Notes: generated from the letters alone by a model not told the origin. 43,562 bases of DNA from an uncultured Pseudomonadota bacterium (GCA_903908265.1 CAIVRI010000048.1:1-43562), one strand, 5' to 3'. Shown: positions 1 to 8,662, counted from the first letter of the stretch. A program made the numbers and translations.

Positions 1-375
1 ATACCCGTCGGCGCCCGCCGCCAGTGCGGCCCGGATATGCTCCTCGGTGTTGTGTACCGTGAGCACGGCAATGCGCGCACCAGGACAGGTTCGGCGTAAT
101 TCCAACAGACCTTGCACGCCGCTAGCGCCAGGCATCGATAGATCGGTCACGATCAGGTCGGGCGCGAGTTCCGCTGCCCGGGTAATGGCTTCTGCGGTGG
201 AGCCGGCGTGGCCGACGACCTCGAAATCGGCCTCCAACGACAGCAGCGCACTGATGCCTTCGCGCAAAATCGCGTGATCATCGACCAGCAAGACGCGTCG
301 CGCAGGCGTTGCCGTTGACAGGCGCAGGCTGCTGGGTCGGTCGACCGCTGTTGGTTGTGCAATCTGAGAGTCCAT
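1..375 (-). CDS. Response regulator, NarL/LuxR-type receiver domain (partial, cut by window start)
   Basis: Reading the minus strand from ATG at 375 gives 125 codons that stay open to base 1, so only the N-terminal part is present. After about 25 variable residues comes a receiver domain: the acidic pair in VLLVDDHAILREG (about residues 28-40), the phospho-acceptor Asp in VTDLSMPG, and the Thr of AVLTVHN followed by AAGADGY. The DDHAILREG signature is typical of NarL/FixJ regulators, which carry a LuxR-type helix-turn-helix at the C-terminus; that half lies outside the window. The likely partner is the NarX/DegS-like kinase at 1410-3167, separated from it by a lytic transglycosylase gene. No target genes can be read from this fragment. 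Confidence 0.9.
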   Translation of the reverse strand, partial: MDSQIAQPTAVDRPSSLRLSTATPARRVLLVDDHAILREGISALLSLEADFEVVGHAGSTAEAITRAAELAPDLIVTDLSMPGASGVQGLLELRRTCPGARIAVLTVHNTEEHIRAALAAGADGY

Positions 376-451
376 GTCCTAATCCTCGATCAGTGTCAGT
401 GGTCAGGCCCGCATACCCGCTAGGGTGTTACCCGACCCGCAGCCGCAGTAT

Positions 452-471
452 TAGTAGTGGCGGACCTACTA
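452..471. promoter_or_regulatory. Inverted repeat TAGTAG-N8-CTACTA between the divergent regulator and transglycosylase genes
   Basis: The 255-bp gap between the response regulator start (375) and the transglycosylase start (631) must hold promoters for both directions. Its clearest symmetric element is TAGTAG at 452-457 and CTACTA at 466-471 with an 8-nt spacer. It could be an operator for the neighbouring regulator, but that is inference only. Nothing else in the gap looks like a gene. Confidence 0.25.
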
Positions 472-630
472 TTGCGCTAATTGGACATAAAGCCATTGTG
501 TCTAACCAAATATGAGACTTGGCTAACGATTTAGAGACCTTTCGGTACTGTGGGAAAGCGCCGAGGCGCACAATTGCTGCTAGCAATGCGCGGCTTGCGC
601 AAACTCGTCTGAGCGCTATCGAGAACGATT

Positions 631-1248
631 ATGAGGGTTTCCGGTTACATTGTTGCGACGGCCTGCGCTGTGTGGGCACTGGTGTTGTCGTCTGCCGTGG
701 CGCGGGCGGACATTTATAGTTTCGTCGATGAAGGCGGTGTGGCGCACTACACCAACGTGCCCGATGACGTGCGTTTCGTGTTGTTTCAAAAGGCCGGCCC
801 TGATCGGGTGGAAATGACTGCCGCAATAGCAGGCAGCTGGAAAGAACGCGCCAGCGGTTACGCGGGCTTGATCGATCGCACGGCGCGTCGTACGGAATTG
901 CAGCCGGCGTTGCTCAAGGCCGTGATTGCGGCGGAATCGGCTTTTGATCCGAATGCGGTGTCCCGTGCTGGCGCGCAGGGGCTCATGCAGTTGCATCCGA
1001 AAACCGCCAAGCGCTTTGGTGTGTCCAACCCCTTTGATCCCGCGGCTAACGTCGACGGCGGCGCGCGGTACTTGCACTACCTTATGCTGCGTTTCAACAA
1101 CAATTTAGAACTGGCGCTGGCGGCTTATAACGCCGGCGAAGAGGCCGTCGAGCGGCATGGCCGCCATATTCCGCCGTATGCAGAAACGCAGGCCTATGTG
1201 CCGACCGTCTTGCGTCTATACCGACGATTTCTCGCCCAAAGTGGTTAA
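631..1248 (+). CDS. Secreted lytic transglycosylase (DUF4124 + SLT domain)
   Basis: A 205-residue protein with a Sec signal peptide ending near ARA-D (residue 26). A short DUF4124-like segment follows (IYSFVDEGGVAHYTNVP), then a soluble-lytic-transglycosylase catalytic domain of about residues 85-200. The catalytic Glu is in VIAAESAFDP, followed by AGAQGLMQL and the closing ALAAYNAGEEAV motif, all characteristic of family 1 transglycosylases. It cleaves peptidoglycan glycan strands in the periplasm. Such enzymes often accompany envelope-spanning machines, so it may open the wall for the secretion system encoded from 3376, although a 2-kb kinase gene lies between. The ATG at 631 has only a weak GAG ahead of it; no better in-frame start keeps the signal peptide intact. 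Confidence 0.9.
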   Translation: MRVSGYIVATACAVWALVLSSAVARADIYSFVDEGGVAHYTNVPDDVRFVLFQKAGPDRVEMTAAIAGSWKERASGYAGLIDRTARRTELQPALLKAVIAAESAFDPNAVSRAGAQGLMQLHPKTAKRFGVSNPFDPAANVDGGARYLHYLMLRFNNNLELALAAYNAGEEAVERHGRHIPPYAETQAYVPTVLRLYRRFLAQSG

Positions 1249-1280
1249 GTGCGCGATAGACCGTTTGGGCACGGGTGGAA

Positions 1281-1324
1281 CACCTACCCACAGACTGGGC
1301 AAAAGCCTACCGGTAAAGTGGTAG
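1281..1324. promoter_or_regulatory. Clustered CCTACC motifs upstream of the histidine kinase
   Basis: In the 161-bp gap before the kinase gene, CCTACC occurs at 1283-1288 and 1306-1311. The second copy forms CTACC-N8-GGTAG (1307-1324). Together with the CTACTA dyad at 452-471 these could be half-sites for a NarL-type regulator. The arms point the opposite way from those at 452-471, which weakens the case. Confidence 0.2.
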
Positions 1325-1409
1325 TCGGCAGCATCGCTAATGTGCGGACCTTGTAATATCGTTGCAACATCTGTAACGGCTGTAGAAATCGCCCAGGGGG
1401 CTGTCGACT

Positions 1410-3167
1410 GTGGATCACATTACCTCGTTGATCGCTGGATTTGCCGATGCCTGTGCACTCGCCGTGACGCCGCGCGCCATCGCGGATGTGTTATGCGAGC
1501 GGTTGGTGCAGAAATTCCCCAATTCTTCTGCGTTGGTCTTTGAGCGTGAAGCGGGTAAAGATACGGTCCGTTTGGTGGCTGGCGCCAATGTGCCCGGCGC
1601 CTGGGTGCAGCGTGCGGTGGCATTGCGTGATGTGCCGCTACTGACCGATGCGCTTGCTTTCCCGGATCAAGTGCATGTCCGTGCCGCTTACGCGCGCGCA
1701 GTCGGCGAGGCCTCCGAAACGATGCCGATCACGTCGATGGAGGCGCTGTGTGCGGCGGTGCCGGATGGTGGTGCAGGCAATTATGTCCTGCTGTTTCTTG
1801 TGCCGCCCGCGCAGACGGAGCCGGCCCTTCGTCGGGCTGCGGTGGATATTGTGCGGCGCCTGATCGGTGCGGGTGTCAGCATCGCCGCAGGTGACAGCGA
1901 TCGTGGCGTGATTATTTCGCAGGTTTATAAGGCGAAGGTGGATTGGGAAAGCACGGCCGATTCGGTCGATGCGATCGTGGCCTTGCTCGATCATCGCAAG
2001 CGGATCACCCGCACCAATCGGGCCGTTGAAAAATGGGTCGGTGTGCCTATCCGTGATGCCATCGGCCTGGATGTGCATTCCTTACTGCATTCAGCCTGTA
2101 CGCGCCCCGGTTGCGCGCTGCGTACGGCAATCGATAGTGCTGTGGCCGTGCTTGCAACAAAAAAAGAGGCCAATTTCGAGTTATTCGACGATACCCTCGC
2201 GCGCGATCTCCGGGTCGATCTGCGCTACGCCTCGGATGCCAGTGATGCCTGGACCAACGGCGCGGCGCCGCCGTCGATCGTCTGTCTTGTGTACGATCTG
2301 TCGGCCCTGCGCGCGGCGGAGCGCGAACTGATGTTCCTGAATCAATCGCTCGAGGATCGGGTGCGGTCGCGAACGCAGGAGTTGACCGAGGCGAACCGCT
2401 CGTTGCGTGATGAGATTACGCGTCGCCGGGAGTCGGAAATTTCACTGCTGCGCTCGCAGCGTGAATTGGGAGAATTATCCAATCAACTGGTGGATGCGCA
2501 GGAATTGGAACGTAAGCGCATCGCACAGGACCTGCATGACTCGGTCGGGCAGGCGCTGACCGCCATCAAATATTCTCTCGAGAATGCAGGGGTGTTGCTG
2601 GAGCGTGAACGTTCGGCCGAGGCGGCGACGTTGATTGAAACGAGCGCTCGCCGAGTGCGCGAGGTGCTGGTGGACGTCCGCAATATCTCAATGAACTTGC
2701 GTCCGGCGGTACTGGATGATTTGGGGGCGGCCTCCGCCATCCGCTACCTGTGCCGAGAATGGAACGAGACCTATACCGGGGTGGTGCTGACCACCGACAT
2801 TGAGGTCGATGACGGACAGATTCCCGATACCTTGGGTATAGACGTGTTTCGCTCGGTGCAGGAGTTGCTCAATAACGTGGCCCGCCATGCGCATGCGGCC
2901 AAAGTGCGGGTCGGCATGGTGCTCAAGGACGCGTGTTTGTCCGTGTTGGTCAGCGATGATGGGGATGGCTTTGATCCAGTGCGCCCTGGCGCGGCGCCGG
3001 GGGCGATCGTGCGCGAGTCCCGCGGACTGCGTGGCCTGCGCGAGCGTACTGAGCGCCTCGGCGGGGCCTACCGCATCGACTCGACCCCTGGGCAGGGGAC
3101 GGCGGTCCGGCTCGAATGGCCGTTGGCCGGTCACCAACCAAATGGCCGCACTACGCTCATCAACTGA
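1410..3167 (+). CDS. Soluble sensor histidine kinase, NarX/DegS (HisKA_3) type
   Basis: A 585-residue kinase starting at GTG 1410, which has a strong AGGGGG ribosome site at 1395-1400. There is no membrane segment, so it senses in the cytoplasm. Residues 1-160 resemble a GAF-like sensor; residues 180-300 form a PAS-like domain (AIVALLDHRKRITRTN, with cysteines in HSACTRPGC). A coiled coil spans about 300-360. The HisKA_3 dimerisation domain has phospho-acceptor His376 in IAQDLHDSVGQ. The ATPase domain shows the N box (ELLNNVARHA, 485-494), DDGDG (516-520) and the glycine-rich ESRGLRGLRER (537-546). This class pairs with NarL-type regulators, and the truncated regulator at 1-375 is the obvious candidate. 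The signal is unknown; the cysteine-bearing PAS region could bind a redox-active ligand, but that is inference. Confidence 0.93.
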   Translation: MDHITSLIAGFADACALAVTPRAIADVLCERLVQKFPNSSALVFEREAGKDTVRLVAGANVPGAWVQRAVALRDVPLLTDALAFPDQVHVRAAYARAVGEASETMPITSMEALCAAVPDGGAGNYVLLFLVPPAQTEPALRRAAVDIVRRLIGAGVSIAAGDSDRGVIISQVYKAKVDWESTADSVDAIVALLDHRKRITRTNRAVEKWVGVPIRDAIGLDVHSLLHSACTRPGCALRTAIDSAVAVLATKKEANFELFDDTLARDLRVDLRYASDASDAWTNGAAPPSIVCLVYDLSALRAAERELMFLNQSLEDRVRSRTQELTEANRSLRDEITRRRESEISLLRSQRELGELSNQLVDAQELERKRIAQDLHDSVGQALTAIKYSLENAGVLLERERSAEAATLIETSARRVREVLVDVRNISMNLRPAVLDDLGAASAIRYLCREWNETYTGVVLTTDIEVDDGQIPDTLGIDVFRSVQELLNNVARHAHAAKVRVGMVLKDACLSVLVSDDGDGFDPVRPGAAPGAIVRESRGLRGLRERTERLGGAYRIDSTPGQGTAVRLEWPLAGHQPNGRTTLIN

Positions 3168-3173
3168 GCGGGA

Positions 3174-3191
3174 TCGTGACACCGGTCACGG
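3174..3191. promoter_or_regulatory. CRP/FNR-family-like palindrome TCGTGA-N6-TCACGG upstream of the secretion operon
   Basis: Seven bases after the kinase stop codon lies TCGTGA-CACCGG-TCACGG. The half-sites and 6-nt spacer match the architecture of CRP-family sites (TGTGA-N6-TCACA). A near-identical site lies at 13293-13310 before the oxidase operon. A TACAGT hexamer at 3211-3216 could serve as the -10 element. It would put the palindrome centre about 40-41 bases before the start of transcription, the usual class II activator position. The match is seen in the sequence; the regulator and its role are inferred. Confidence 0.5.
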
Positions 3192-3319
3192 TCGCATTAT
3201 GTCAGTTTGATACAGTAAACCCTGCCGATGGTGGGGTCTTCAGCCTTTCCATGCGTGCACAGCCATCGCTTCGCGGTGCTGCTGCTCGGTGCCACACCGA
3301 GCGGTTTTGGTGGTCGTGA

Positions 3320-3352
3320 GATCATGATTTGATAAGCATCAAGTCATTGATC
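3320..3352 (+). promoter_or_regulatory. Long hairpin in the leader of the secretion operon
   Basis: Bases 3320-3333 pair with 3338-3352 around an AAGC loop. The stem has 14 pairs, including one G-T wobble and one bulged T at 3347. It ends nine bases before the AAAGGAG ribosome site (3361-3367) of the first gene. No T-run follows it, so it is not a standard terminator. It could be an operator or an mRNA structure that controls translation or stability. Confidence 0.5.
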
Positions 3353-3375
3353 TAAAAGGGAAAGGAGCTTTAAAA

Positions 3376-3804
3376 GTGCGAACACAACGTACCGGCAGGA
3401 CACTCGCGCAGGGTTTTACCTTGCTGGAGTTGCTCGTTGTCATGGTCATTATTGGCCTCTTGGCCGGCCTCGTTGCGCCCCGTTACTTTGCCCAAGTCGG
3501 CAAATCCCAGACTAAGGTCGCGAAAGCGCAAATTGATTCGCTGGAAAAAGCCCTCGACCAATACCGACTCGACGTTGGCCACTATCCGACCTCCGAAGAG
3601 GGTCTGCAGGCGCTGGTGGTGGCTCCCAGTGGGGAGGCCAACTGGGCCGGCCCTTACCTGCGCAAAGGTATTCCGCCCGATCCCTGGGGGCACGCTTACG
3701 TGTATACCCAACCGGGAACGCACAGCGATTTTGATTTATTGTCCTATGGTAAAGACGCCCGCGAGGGCGGCACTGGCGAAGACGCCGACATCGTCAACTG
3801 GTAA
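3376..3804 (+). CDS. gspG: Major pseudopilin, GspG family
   Basis: A 142-residue prepilin beginning at GTG 3376 behind AAAGGAG (3361-3367). The leader is short and basic and ends in Gly, giving the processing site AQG-FTLLELLVVMVIIGLLAG with the conserved Glu at +5 and a hydrophobic helix of about 20 residues. The C-terminal part has the GspG hallmarks: YPTSEEGLQALV, then GPYLRKGIPPDPWG, then DLLSYGKDAREGGTGEDADIVNW, the segment that binds calcium in major pseudopilins. It forms the periplasmic pseudopilus that drives substrates through the secretin. No prepilin peptidase lies in this window, so that function must come from elsewhere in the genome. It is first in the operon; gspF follows after 3 nt. 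Confidence 0.95.
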   Translation: MRTQRTGRTLAQGFTLLELLVVMVIIGLLAGLVAPRYFAQVGKSQTKVAKAQIDSLEKALDQYRLDVGHYPTSEEGLQALVVAPSGEANWAGPYLRKGIPPDPWGHAYVYTQPGTHSDFDLLSYGKDAREGGTGEDADIVNW

Positions 3805-3807
3805 CCC

Positions 3808-4986
3808 ATGCGATTCAAGGTCACCTCATTGGATGCCTCGGGCGCGGTCGCGGTACACGAGATCGATGCGCTGGACGAAGCCGACGCCCGCCGACAAGCG
3901 GGCGCGCGCGGCTTGCGCATCCTAAATATTGAAGCCGCGCGACTCGGTCGGGCCGGGCGGGCGAAGCTTGCGCTGGTGCCGTTCTCCAATGAACTGGTGG
4001 CACTGCTCGAAGCGGGCCTGACGCTCGTGGAAGCCATTGATGCGCTGACGGAAAAAGAGCGCGATGAGTCGATTCGTAATGTCCTAGATGGCCTGCGCCG
4101 CCGTCTGTTCGAAGGACAGAGTTTTTCCGTGGCCTTGGGAGAATTTCCGAGCACCTTCCCGGCGCTGTTCGTCGCGACGGTGCGCGCCAGTGAACGCAGC
4201 GGCGCCATCTCTGAGTCCTTACGCCGCTACGTCACCTATCAAGAACAGATCAACGTCCTCAAAAAGCGCCTCATCAATGCCTCGATCTATCCGGCCGTGT
4301 TGCTGAGCGCCGGCCTGCTCGTGGTGCTGTTTCTGGTCGCTTATGTCGTGCCGCGCTTTAGCAGTGTGTACGAAGAGATCGGTGGCGAATTGCCCTTAGC
4401 ATCCCGACTCTTGATGCAATGGGGCAAGCTACTGGAAGCGCATGGCATGGCCGTGCTGCTCGGCTTTCTCGCCTTTGTGGCCGCGTTTGTCTACATGGTG
4501 TCGCAAGCCGCCTTCCGCGCTGCGGTGGGTCGCAGCATTCTGAAGATTCCGGCGATCGGCCGGCAGATGCAGACGTACCAGTTAGCCCGCTTGTATCGCA
4601 CGGTGGGCATGCTCATTCGCGGGGGTATTCCGGTAGTCACGGCCTTTGAAATGACCCGTGGCTTGCTCGCGGCCAGTGCGCAGCCGCGCTTGGTGGCGGC
4701 CACTAAAGCGGTCCGCGAAGGCCGATCGCTCACGGAAGCCTTGGCCCACGAAGGGCTGACGACGGCGGTGGCGGAACGCATGCTGCGCGTCGGGGAGCGC
4801 AGCGGCAATATGGGCGACATGATGGAGCGTATTGCAGCGTTCTACGACGATGAATTGTCGCGCTTTGTGGACGTCGCCACCCGATTAGTGGAACCGGCGA
4901 TGATGGCCGTGATTGGCTTGATTATCGGCGGTATTGTGGTCCTCATGTATTTCCCGATCTTTGAACTTGCCGGGAGCATTCGATGA
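3808..4986 (+). CDS. gspF: Type II secretion / pilus inner-membrane platform protein GspF
   Basis: A 392-residue protein with two copies of the GspF/PilC domain. The first (about residues 60-185) contains FSNELVALLEAGLTLVEAI and LGEFPSTFPALFVATVRASE. The second (about 265-385) contains YQLARLYRTVGMLIRGGIPV and MLRVGERSGNMGDMM. Hydrophobic segments near 165-190, 215-235 and 365-385 give the usual three membrane helices. It links the ATPase to the pseudopilus in the inner membrane. Its stop overlaps the start of gspE by 4 nt (ATGA), indicating translational coupling. Confidence 0.95.
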   Translation: MRFKVTSLDASGAVAVHEIDALDEADARRQAGARGLRILNIEAARLGRAGRAKLALVPFSNELVALLEAGLTLVEAIDALTEKERDESIRNVLDGLRRRLFEGQSFSVALGEFPSTFPALFVATVRASERSGAISESLRRYVTYQEQINVLKKRLINASIYPAVLLSAGLLVVLFLVAYVVPRFSSVYEEIGGELPLASRLLMQWGKLLEAHGMAVLLGFLAFVAAFVYMVSQAAFRAAVGRSILKIPAIGRQMQTYQLARLYRTVGMLIRGGIPVVTAFEMTRGLLAASAQPRLVAATKAVREGRSLTEALAHEGLTTAVAERMLRVGERSGNMGDMMERIAAFYDDELSRFVDVATRLVEPAMMAVIGLIIGGIVVLMYFPIFELAGSIR

Positions 4987-6689
4987 ATGCGGCTTTGATT
5001 AACCTACGCGCTGTGCACGAAGTCCCCAAGTCTGTCGACTTGCCGGACGAGGCGATTCGCACCGCTCTTTATGGCAGCGATGGGCGCTCGTCCGTGGCCC
5101 GCCTCGGCGAGGCTACGGGCTTGGATGGCGACACGCTCGCCCGTGCCTTGGGCGCGAAATTGAATTATCCGGTCCTCAGTGGGCCGGCGTTGCTGGATCT
5201 GCCGCCGGCGTTTGATGTGCTTGGACCCACCGATGCCGCTCGGCGCGGTTGCGTCGTCGTTCGGCGTGGTAGCGAGTTAATCGCGGTGGTGTCCGACCCC
5301 TTCGATACCACCGTTCGCGGTTGGGTCGAAGTGCGGGTCCATGTGCCGCTGCGGTGGGCGCTTGCCTCGGCGGAGGCCATTGCCGCCTTCATTGCCCGGC
5401 ATGAACAAGACATGCGTGCAATGGATGTCGCCGGCATGTCGGACGGCGAGGGCAGCGCGGATCATGACGAGGTTGAGAATCTGTCGCTGGCGACGATCTC
5501 CAGCGACTCCAGTCCAGTCGTCAAGTTAGTCCACTCCACGGTGTATGACGCGCTCAAAGCGGGCGCGAGTGATATACACCTCGAAACGCGGCCTTCGGGT
5601 CTGGCCGTCCGCTATCGCGTCGACGGTGTACTCATCCATGTCGCCTCTCTTGGCGGTGCGGATCTTTGTGAACAGGTGATCTCGCGTATCAAAGTGATGA
5701 GCGAGTTGGATATTGCCGAGCGACGTGTGCCGCAAGACGGCCGCTTTAAATTGGCTCTCAAGGGCCGACCGATCGATTTTCGTGTGTCGATTATCCCCAG
5801 CGTGCACGGTGAAGATGCCGTGCTGCGTATTTTGGACAAGCAAACGCTGACCGATGAGTTGCAGGGCTTGCGCTTGGATGTGCTGGGTTTCGACCCTGAA
5901 GTGGTCCATCGCTTGCGCCGACTCTCTAGTTTGCCCTACGGCATGCTGCTCGTGACCGGTCCGACCGGATCGGGTAAGACCACGACGCTGTATGCGGCAA
6001 TCTCTGAGACCAATACCGGCCAGGACAAGATCATCACGATCGAAGATCCGGTGGAGTACCAGCTCGCCGGTGTGCTGCAAATCCCGGTTAACGAAAAGAA
6101 GGGGCTGACCTTCGCGCGCGGACTGCGCTCGGTCCTGCGCCATGATCCCGACAAAATCATGGTCGGTGAGATTCGTGACCCAGAAACGGCGCAGATTGCG
6201 ATCCAGTCTGCACTAACCGGTCACTTGGTCTTCACGACCGTGCACGCGAACAACGTCTTCGACGTGTTGGGGCGTTTTGCCCACATGGAAGTGGATCCGT
6301 ATGCGTTTGTATCCGCGCTCAATGGCATCATGGCCCAGCGCTTGATCCGCGTCGTCTGTGAACAATGCGCTGAGCCGAACCTGCCGACTGCGGAGATGGT
6401 GACGCAGGCGGGCCTGCAGTTGGCTGAGGTCGCGGGTTGGAATTTCCGCGTGGGTCGCGGTTGCGCTCATTGCCGCGGCACCGGTTACAAAGGCCGTAAG
6501 GCCATTGGTGAACTACTGGTGCTGACCGATGAACTGCGCGAGGCTATTGTGGCGCGTGCACCGGCCCGCAAGCTCAAGGAACTGGCCGAAGCCGGCGGTT
6601 CCAAACTCATGAGAACCGTCGCGCTCGAATTGGTGCGTGATGGCAAGACCACTCTGTTGGAGGCCAACCGTGTCACCGCAATGGCGTGA
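4983..6689 (+). CDS. gspE: Type II secretion ATPase GspE
   Basis: A 568-residue secretion ATPase. An N-terminal GspE_N-like domain covers about residues 20-150. The motor domain has the SDIHLETRPSGLAVRYRVDG entry motif (196-215), Walker A GPTGSGKT (326-333), the Asp box around IITIEDPVEYQL, Walker B KIMVGEIRDPETA and the His box TGHLVFTTVHANN. Four cysteines, CEQC (459-462) and CAHC (494-497), form the zinc module seen in GspE and PilB. It hydrolyses ATP in the cytoplasm to power pseudopilus assembly through GspF. The next gene begins inside its 3' end. Confidence 0.95.
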   Translation: MNAALINLRAVHEVPKSVDLPDEAIRTALYGSDGRSSVARLGEATGLDGDTLARALGAKLNYPVLSGPALLDLPPAFDVLGPTDAARRGCVVVRRGSELIAVVSDPFDTTVRGWVEVRVHVPLRWALASAEAIAAFIARHEQDMRAMDVAGMSDGEGSADHDEVENLSLATISSDSSPVVKLVHSTVYDALKAGASDIHLETRPSGLAVRYRVDGVLIHVASLGGADLCEQVISRIKVMSELDIAERRVPQDGRFKLALKGRPIDFRVSIIPSVHGEDAVLRILDKQTLTDELQGLRLDVLGFDPEVVHRLRRLSSLPYGMLLVTGPTGSGKTTTLYAAISETNTGQDKIITIEDPVEYQLAGVLQIPVNEKKGLTFARGLRSVLRHDPDKIMVGEIRDPETAQIAIQSALTGHLVFTTVHANNVFDVLGRFAHMEVDPYAFVSALNGIMAQRLIRVVCEQCAEPNLPTAEMVTQAGLQLAEVAGWNFRVGRGCAHCRGTGYKGRKAIGELLVLTDELREAIVARAPARKLKELAEAGGSKLMRTVALELVRDGKTTLLEANRVTAMA

Positions 6690-7482
6690 TGAAGTCGTCG
6701 CGTATATCGCGCCGCGCCGGGTCGCATTGGTCCGTATTGGGCGCGGACTGCGGCCGCGTGTCGTGGCGTCTGCAGAATCGGTGGTGTCGGGCGGTCATGC
6801 TGGCGATCCACGGCCTGCCTTCGCGGCGCTGGCGGAACTACTAGCAGACAGCCTGTGGCAAGACGCATCCGCGCGGGTAGTCTTGGCGGATCCTTGGTTG
6901 CGCTACGGCATTGTGCCGGCGCCCGCGGTGCGCTTGGACGCTGATGGGCGACTCAGTCACGCCCGTTATGTATTGGCCGACGCCTTTGGCGACACCCTTG
7001 CCGACTGGTCCATCACCCTGACCGATGTGCCGCCGGGCCGCCCGTATCTGGCCTGCGCCACGCCGGCCCCGTTGCGATTGGAACTGGAGGATCTGCTGGC
7101 CGCCGCGCGGCTGCGGCTGACCTCCTTACAGCCGCAGGTGATTGTGGCGTTCAATGCGTGGCGGCACCGCTTGCCGGCCGGCGAATCCTGGTTTGTTACG
7201 CTCGACGAAGGCTCTCTCGCCGCTGTGCAAGTGATCGATGGGGAATGGCGCCGGGTCCATACCGCGCGTTTGTCCTCCGATTGGACGGTGGAACTGCAAC
7301 GTCTGCGTGCTTTTGGTCGCTATACCGAATCGCAGAGCGGCGCCGGACAGTTGTTCGTTGACGCGCCGCTGTCCATGCGTGCCGAGGGTCGTGCGGCCCT
7401 GCCGGAATTGGATTGGCTCGAGCCGGATGCCCGGCTAGAGCGTCTGCCTGAATTTTCGCTGTTGCAGCGGGTGGTCGCATGA
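6670..7482 (+). CDS. PilM/GspL-like cytoplasmic assembly protein
   Basis: I chose GTG 6670 (270 residues) because GGAGG lies at 6659-6663 with a 6-nt spacer; a GTG at 6637 would add 11 residues without a better ribosome site. The protein has no clear membrane helix. Its place directly after gspE and before PilN/PilO-like genes, and its length, fit a degenerate actin-like PilM / GspL cytoplasmic-domain protein. Sequence hallmarks are weak: acidic patches such as ADPWLRYGIVPAP and a VTLDEGSLAAVQVIDG strand. By analogy it would connect the ATPase to the inner-membrane PilN/PilO-like proteins. Family assignment rests mainly on context. Confidence 0.6.
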   Translation: MSPQWRDEVVAYIAPRRVALVRIGRGLRPRVVASAESVVSGGHAGDPRPAFAALAELLADSLWQDASARVVLADPWLRYGIVPAPAVRLDADGRLSHARYVLADAFGDTLADWSITLTDVPPGRPYLACATPAPLRLELEDLLAAARLRLTSLQPQVIVAFNAWRHRLPAGESWFVTLDEGSLAAVQVIDGEWRRVHTARLSSDWTVELQRLRAFGRYTESQSGAGQLFVDAPLSMRAEGRAALPELDWLEPDARLERLPEFSLLQRVVA

Positions 7483-7997
7483 AACACCCACGTATGGTGC
7501 GGTTGGATTTTGTTGCTCCCGTGCATGAAGCGCGCAAGACCGGCTGGGCCTTGATCCTGCTGGGTGCGTTGGCGGTGATTGGGATCGGCGTTGCGTTCAA
7601 CGCCAAACTCCAGGAACGCGACAAAGTACAGGCGCGCATTGAGGCGCTGCCGCGGGTCAAACGCGTGGCGCCCATTACCGATCCAAAGCTCGCGGCCGAG
7701 CTGGCTGAAGTGCAGCACGAGTTGACGGTGCCTTGGACCCCGTTGCTGAACGACTTAGAAGCCGCCAATCAGGATCTCGCCAATACCGTCTCCATCTTGA
7801 GTGTGGTGCCGGATCCGGCCAAACACACCGTTCGTATCGTCGCGGAAGTGCCCCAGTTGCCGGATGCATTACAGTATTTAGAACGTTTACAAGGGAGCGC
7901 ATTGCTGCGCTATCCGATGCTGGAAAGTCATGAACGGCGTAAGGATGATCCCGAGCACCCGATCCGCATCAAGTTGTCGGCGGAGTGGCGTACATGA
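7479..7997 (+). CDS. PilN-like inner-membrane protein
   Basis: A 172-residue bitopic protein overlapping its upstream neighbour by 4 nt. A short cytoplasmic tail (MKHPRMVRLDFVAP) resembles the N-terminal PilN peptide that docks on PilM. One membrane helix lies at about residues 23-42 (WALILLGALAVIGIGVAF). A periplasmic coiled segment and a small ferredoxin-like domain follow (SILSVVPDPAKHTVRIVAEV; ALQYLERLQG). It would form a heterodimer with the next gene product and align platform and secretin. The assignment comes from topology and gene order, since the family diverges strongly in sequence. Confidence 0.7.
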   Translation: MKHPRMVRLDFVAPVHEARKTGWALILLGALAVIGIGVAFNAKLQERDKVQARIEALPRVKRVAPITDPKLAAELAEVQHELTVPWTPLLNDLEAANQDLANTVSILSVVPDPAKHTVRIVAEVPQLPDALQYLERLQGSALLRYPMLESHERRKDDPEHPIRIKLSAEWRT

Positions 7998-8662
7998 GCG
8001 ATAACCTGGTTTCGCTGCAAAAAGCAGCGCCGCCCGTGGTCTCGGCACCGCCGGTTGCCACGCCGCCGGTGCGCTCTGCGCCGATCGACGTGCAGGCGAT
8101 CCCCATCACACGGCGTCTGACGCAGGACTGGCTGCCGTCGCTCGCCTGGACGGTGAAGCGGACGGGGCAGCGTGGTCTCATCGGTTTGGGATTGTTAGCT
8201 GCTGCCGCGATCTTCTTGGTCTCGACCCATTGGCCGCTGGCCGATGAGGTACTGTCCTTGCGTGGCGATTTGGTAAGCGCGACCGCCGCGGTGTCAGCCC
8301 GGGCAGCGCAAGGTACCGTGATCTCCAGCGATGATCCGCGTCGCTTGCTGGATGCGTTGCCCGCCCGTGTCGACATGCCGAAGACCTTGGGTGTGATTCT
8401 GGTACAAGCCGACGCCGCAGGCCTTGCAATGGACTCGGGTAAATACGACGTCGCGGCGACCCGTACGGGCGCCATCACCCGTTATAACGTGTCTTTCCCC
8501 GTGTCCGGCCCTTATCCTGCGGTCCGTTCCTTCATTGATCAGGTGTTAAAAAACGTGCCGTCTGCCTCCCTGAGTGAACTGGCGATTGAACGCAAGAGCA
8601 TTGCCGACGGCGTGGTGGAAGCGAACATCCGCCTTACGCTGTACACCCGGGGGACGCCATGA
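7994..8662 (+). CDS. PilO/GspM-like inner-membrane protein
   Basis: A 222-residue protein from ATG 7994, which overlaps the preceding stop (ATGA) and is preferred over the upstream GTG at 7985. The N-terminus is Pro/Ala-rich (about residues 8-35). A single membrane helix follows near 58-75 (GLIGLGLLAAAAIFLVST). The periplasmic part includes DDPRRLLDALPARVDMPKTLG and a C-terminal ferredoxin-like fold with ITRYNVSFPVSGPYPAVRSF, a typical PilO/GspM pattern. It should pair with the PilN-like protein. It overlaps the next gene by 4 nt. Confidence 0.7.
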   Translation: MSDNLVSLQKAAPPVVSAPPVATPPVRSAPIDVQAIPITRRLTQDWLPSLAWTVKRTGQRGLIGLGLLAAAAIFLVSTHWPLADEVLSLRGDLVSATAAVSARAAQGTVISSDDPRRLLDALPARVDMPKTLGVILVQADAAGLAMDSGKYDVAATRTGAITRYNVSFPVSGPYPAVRSFIDQVLKNVPSASLSELAIERKSIADGVVEANIRLTLYTRGTP

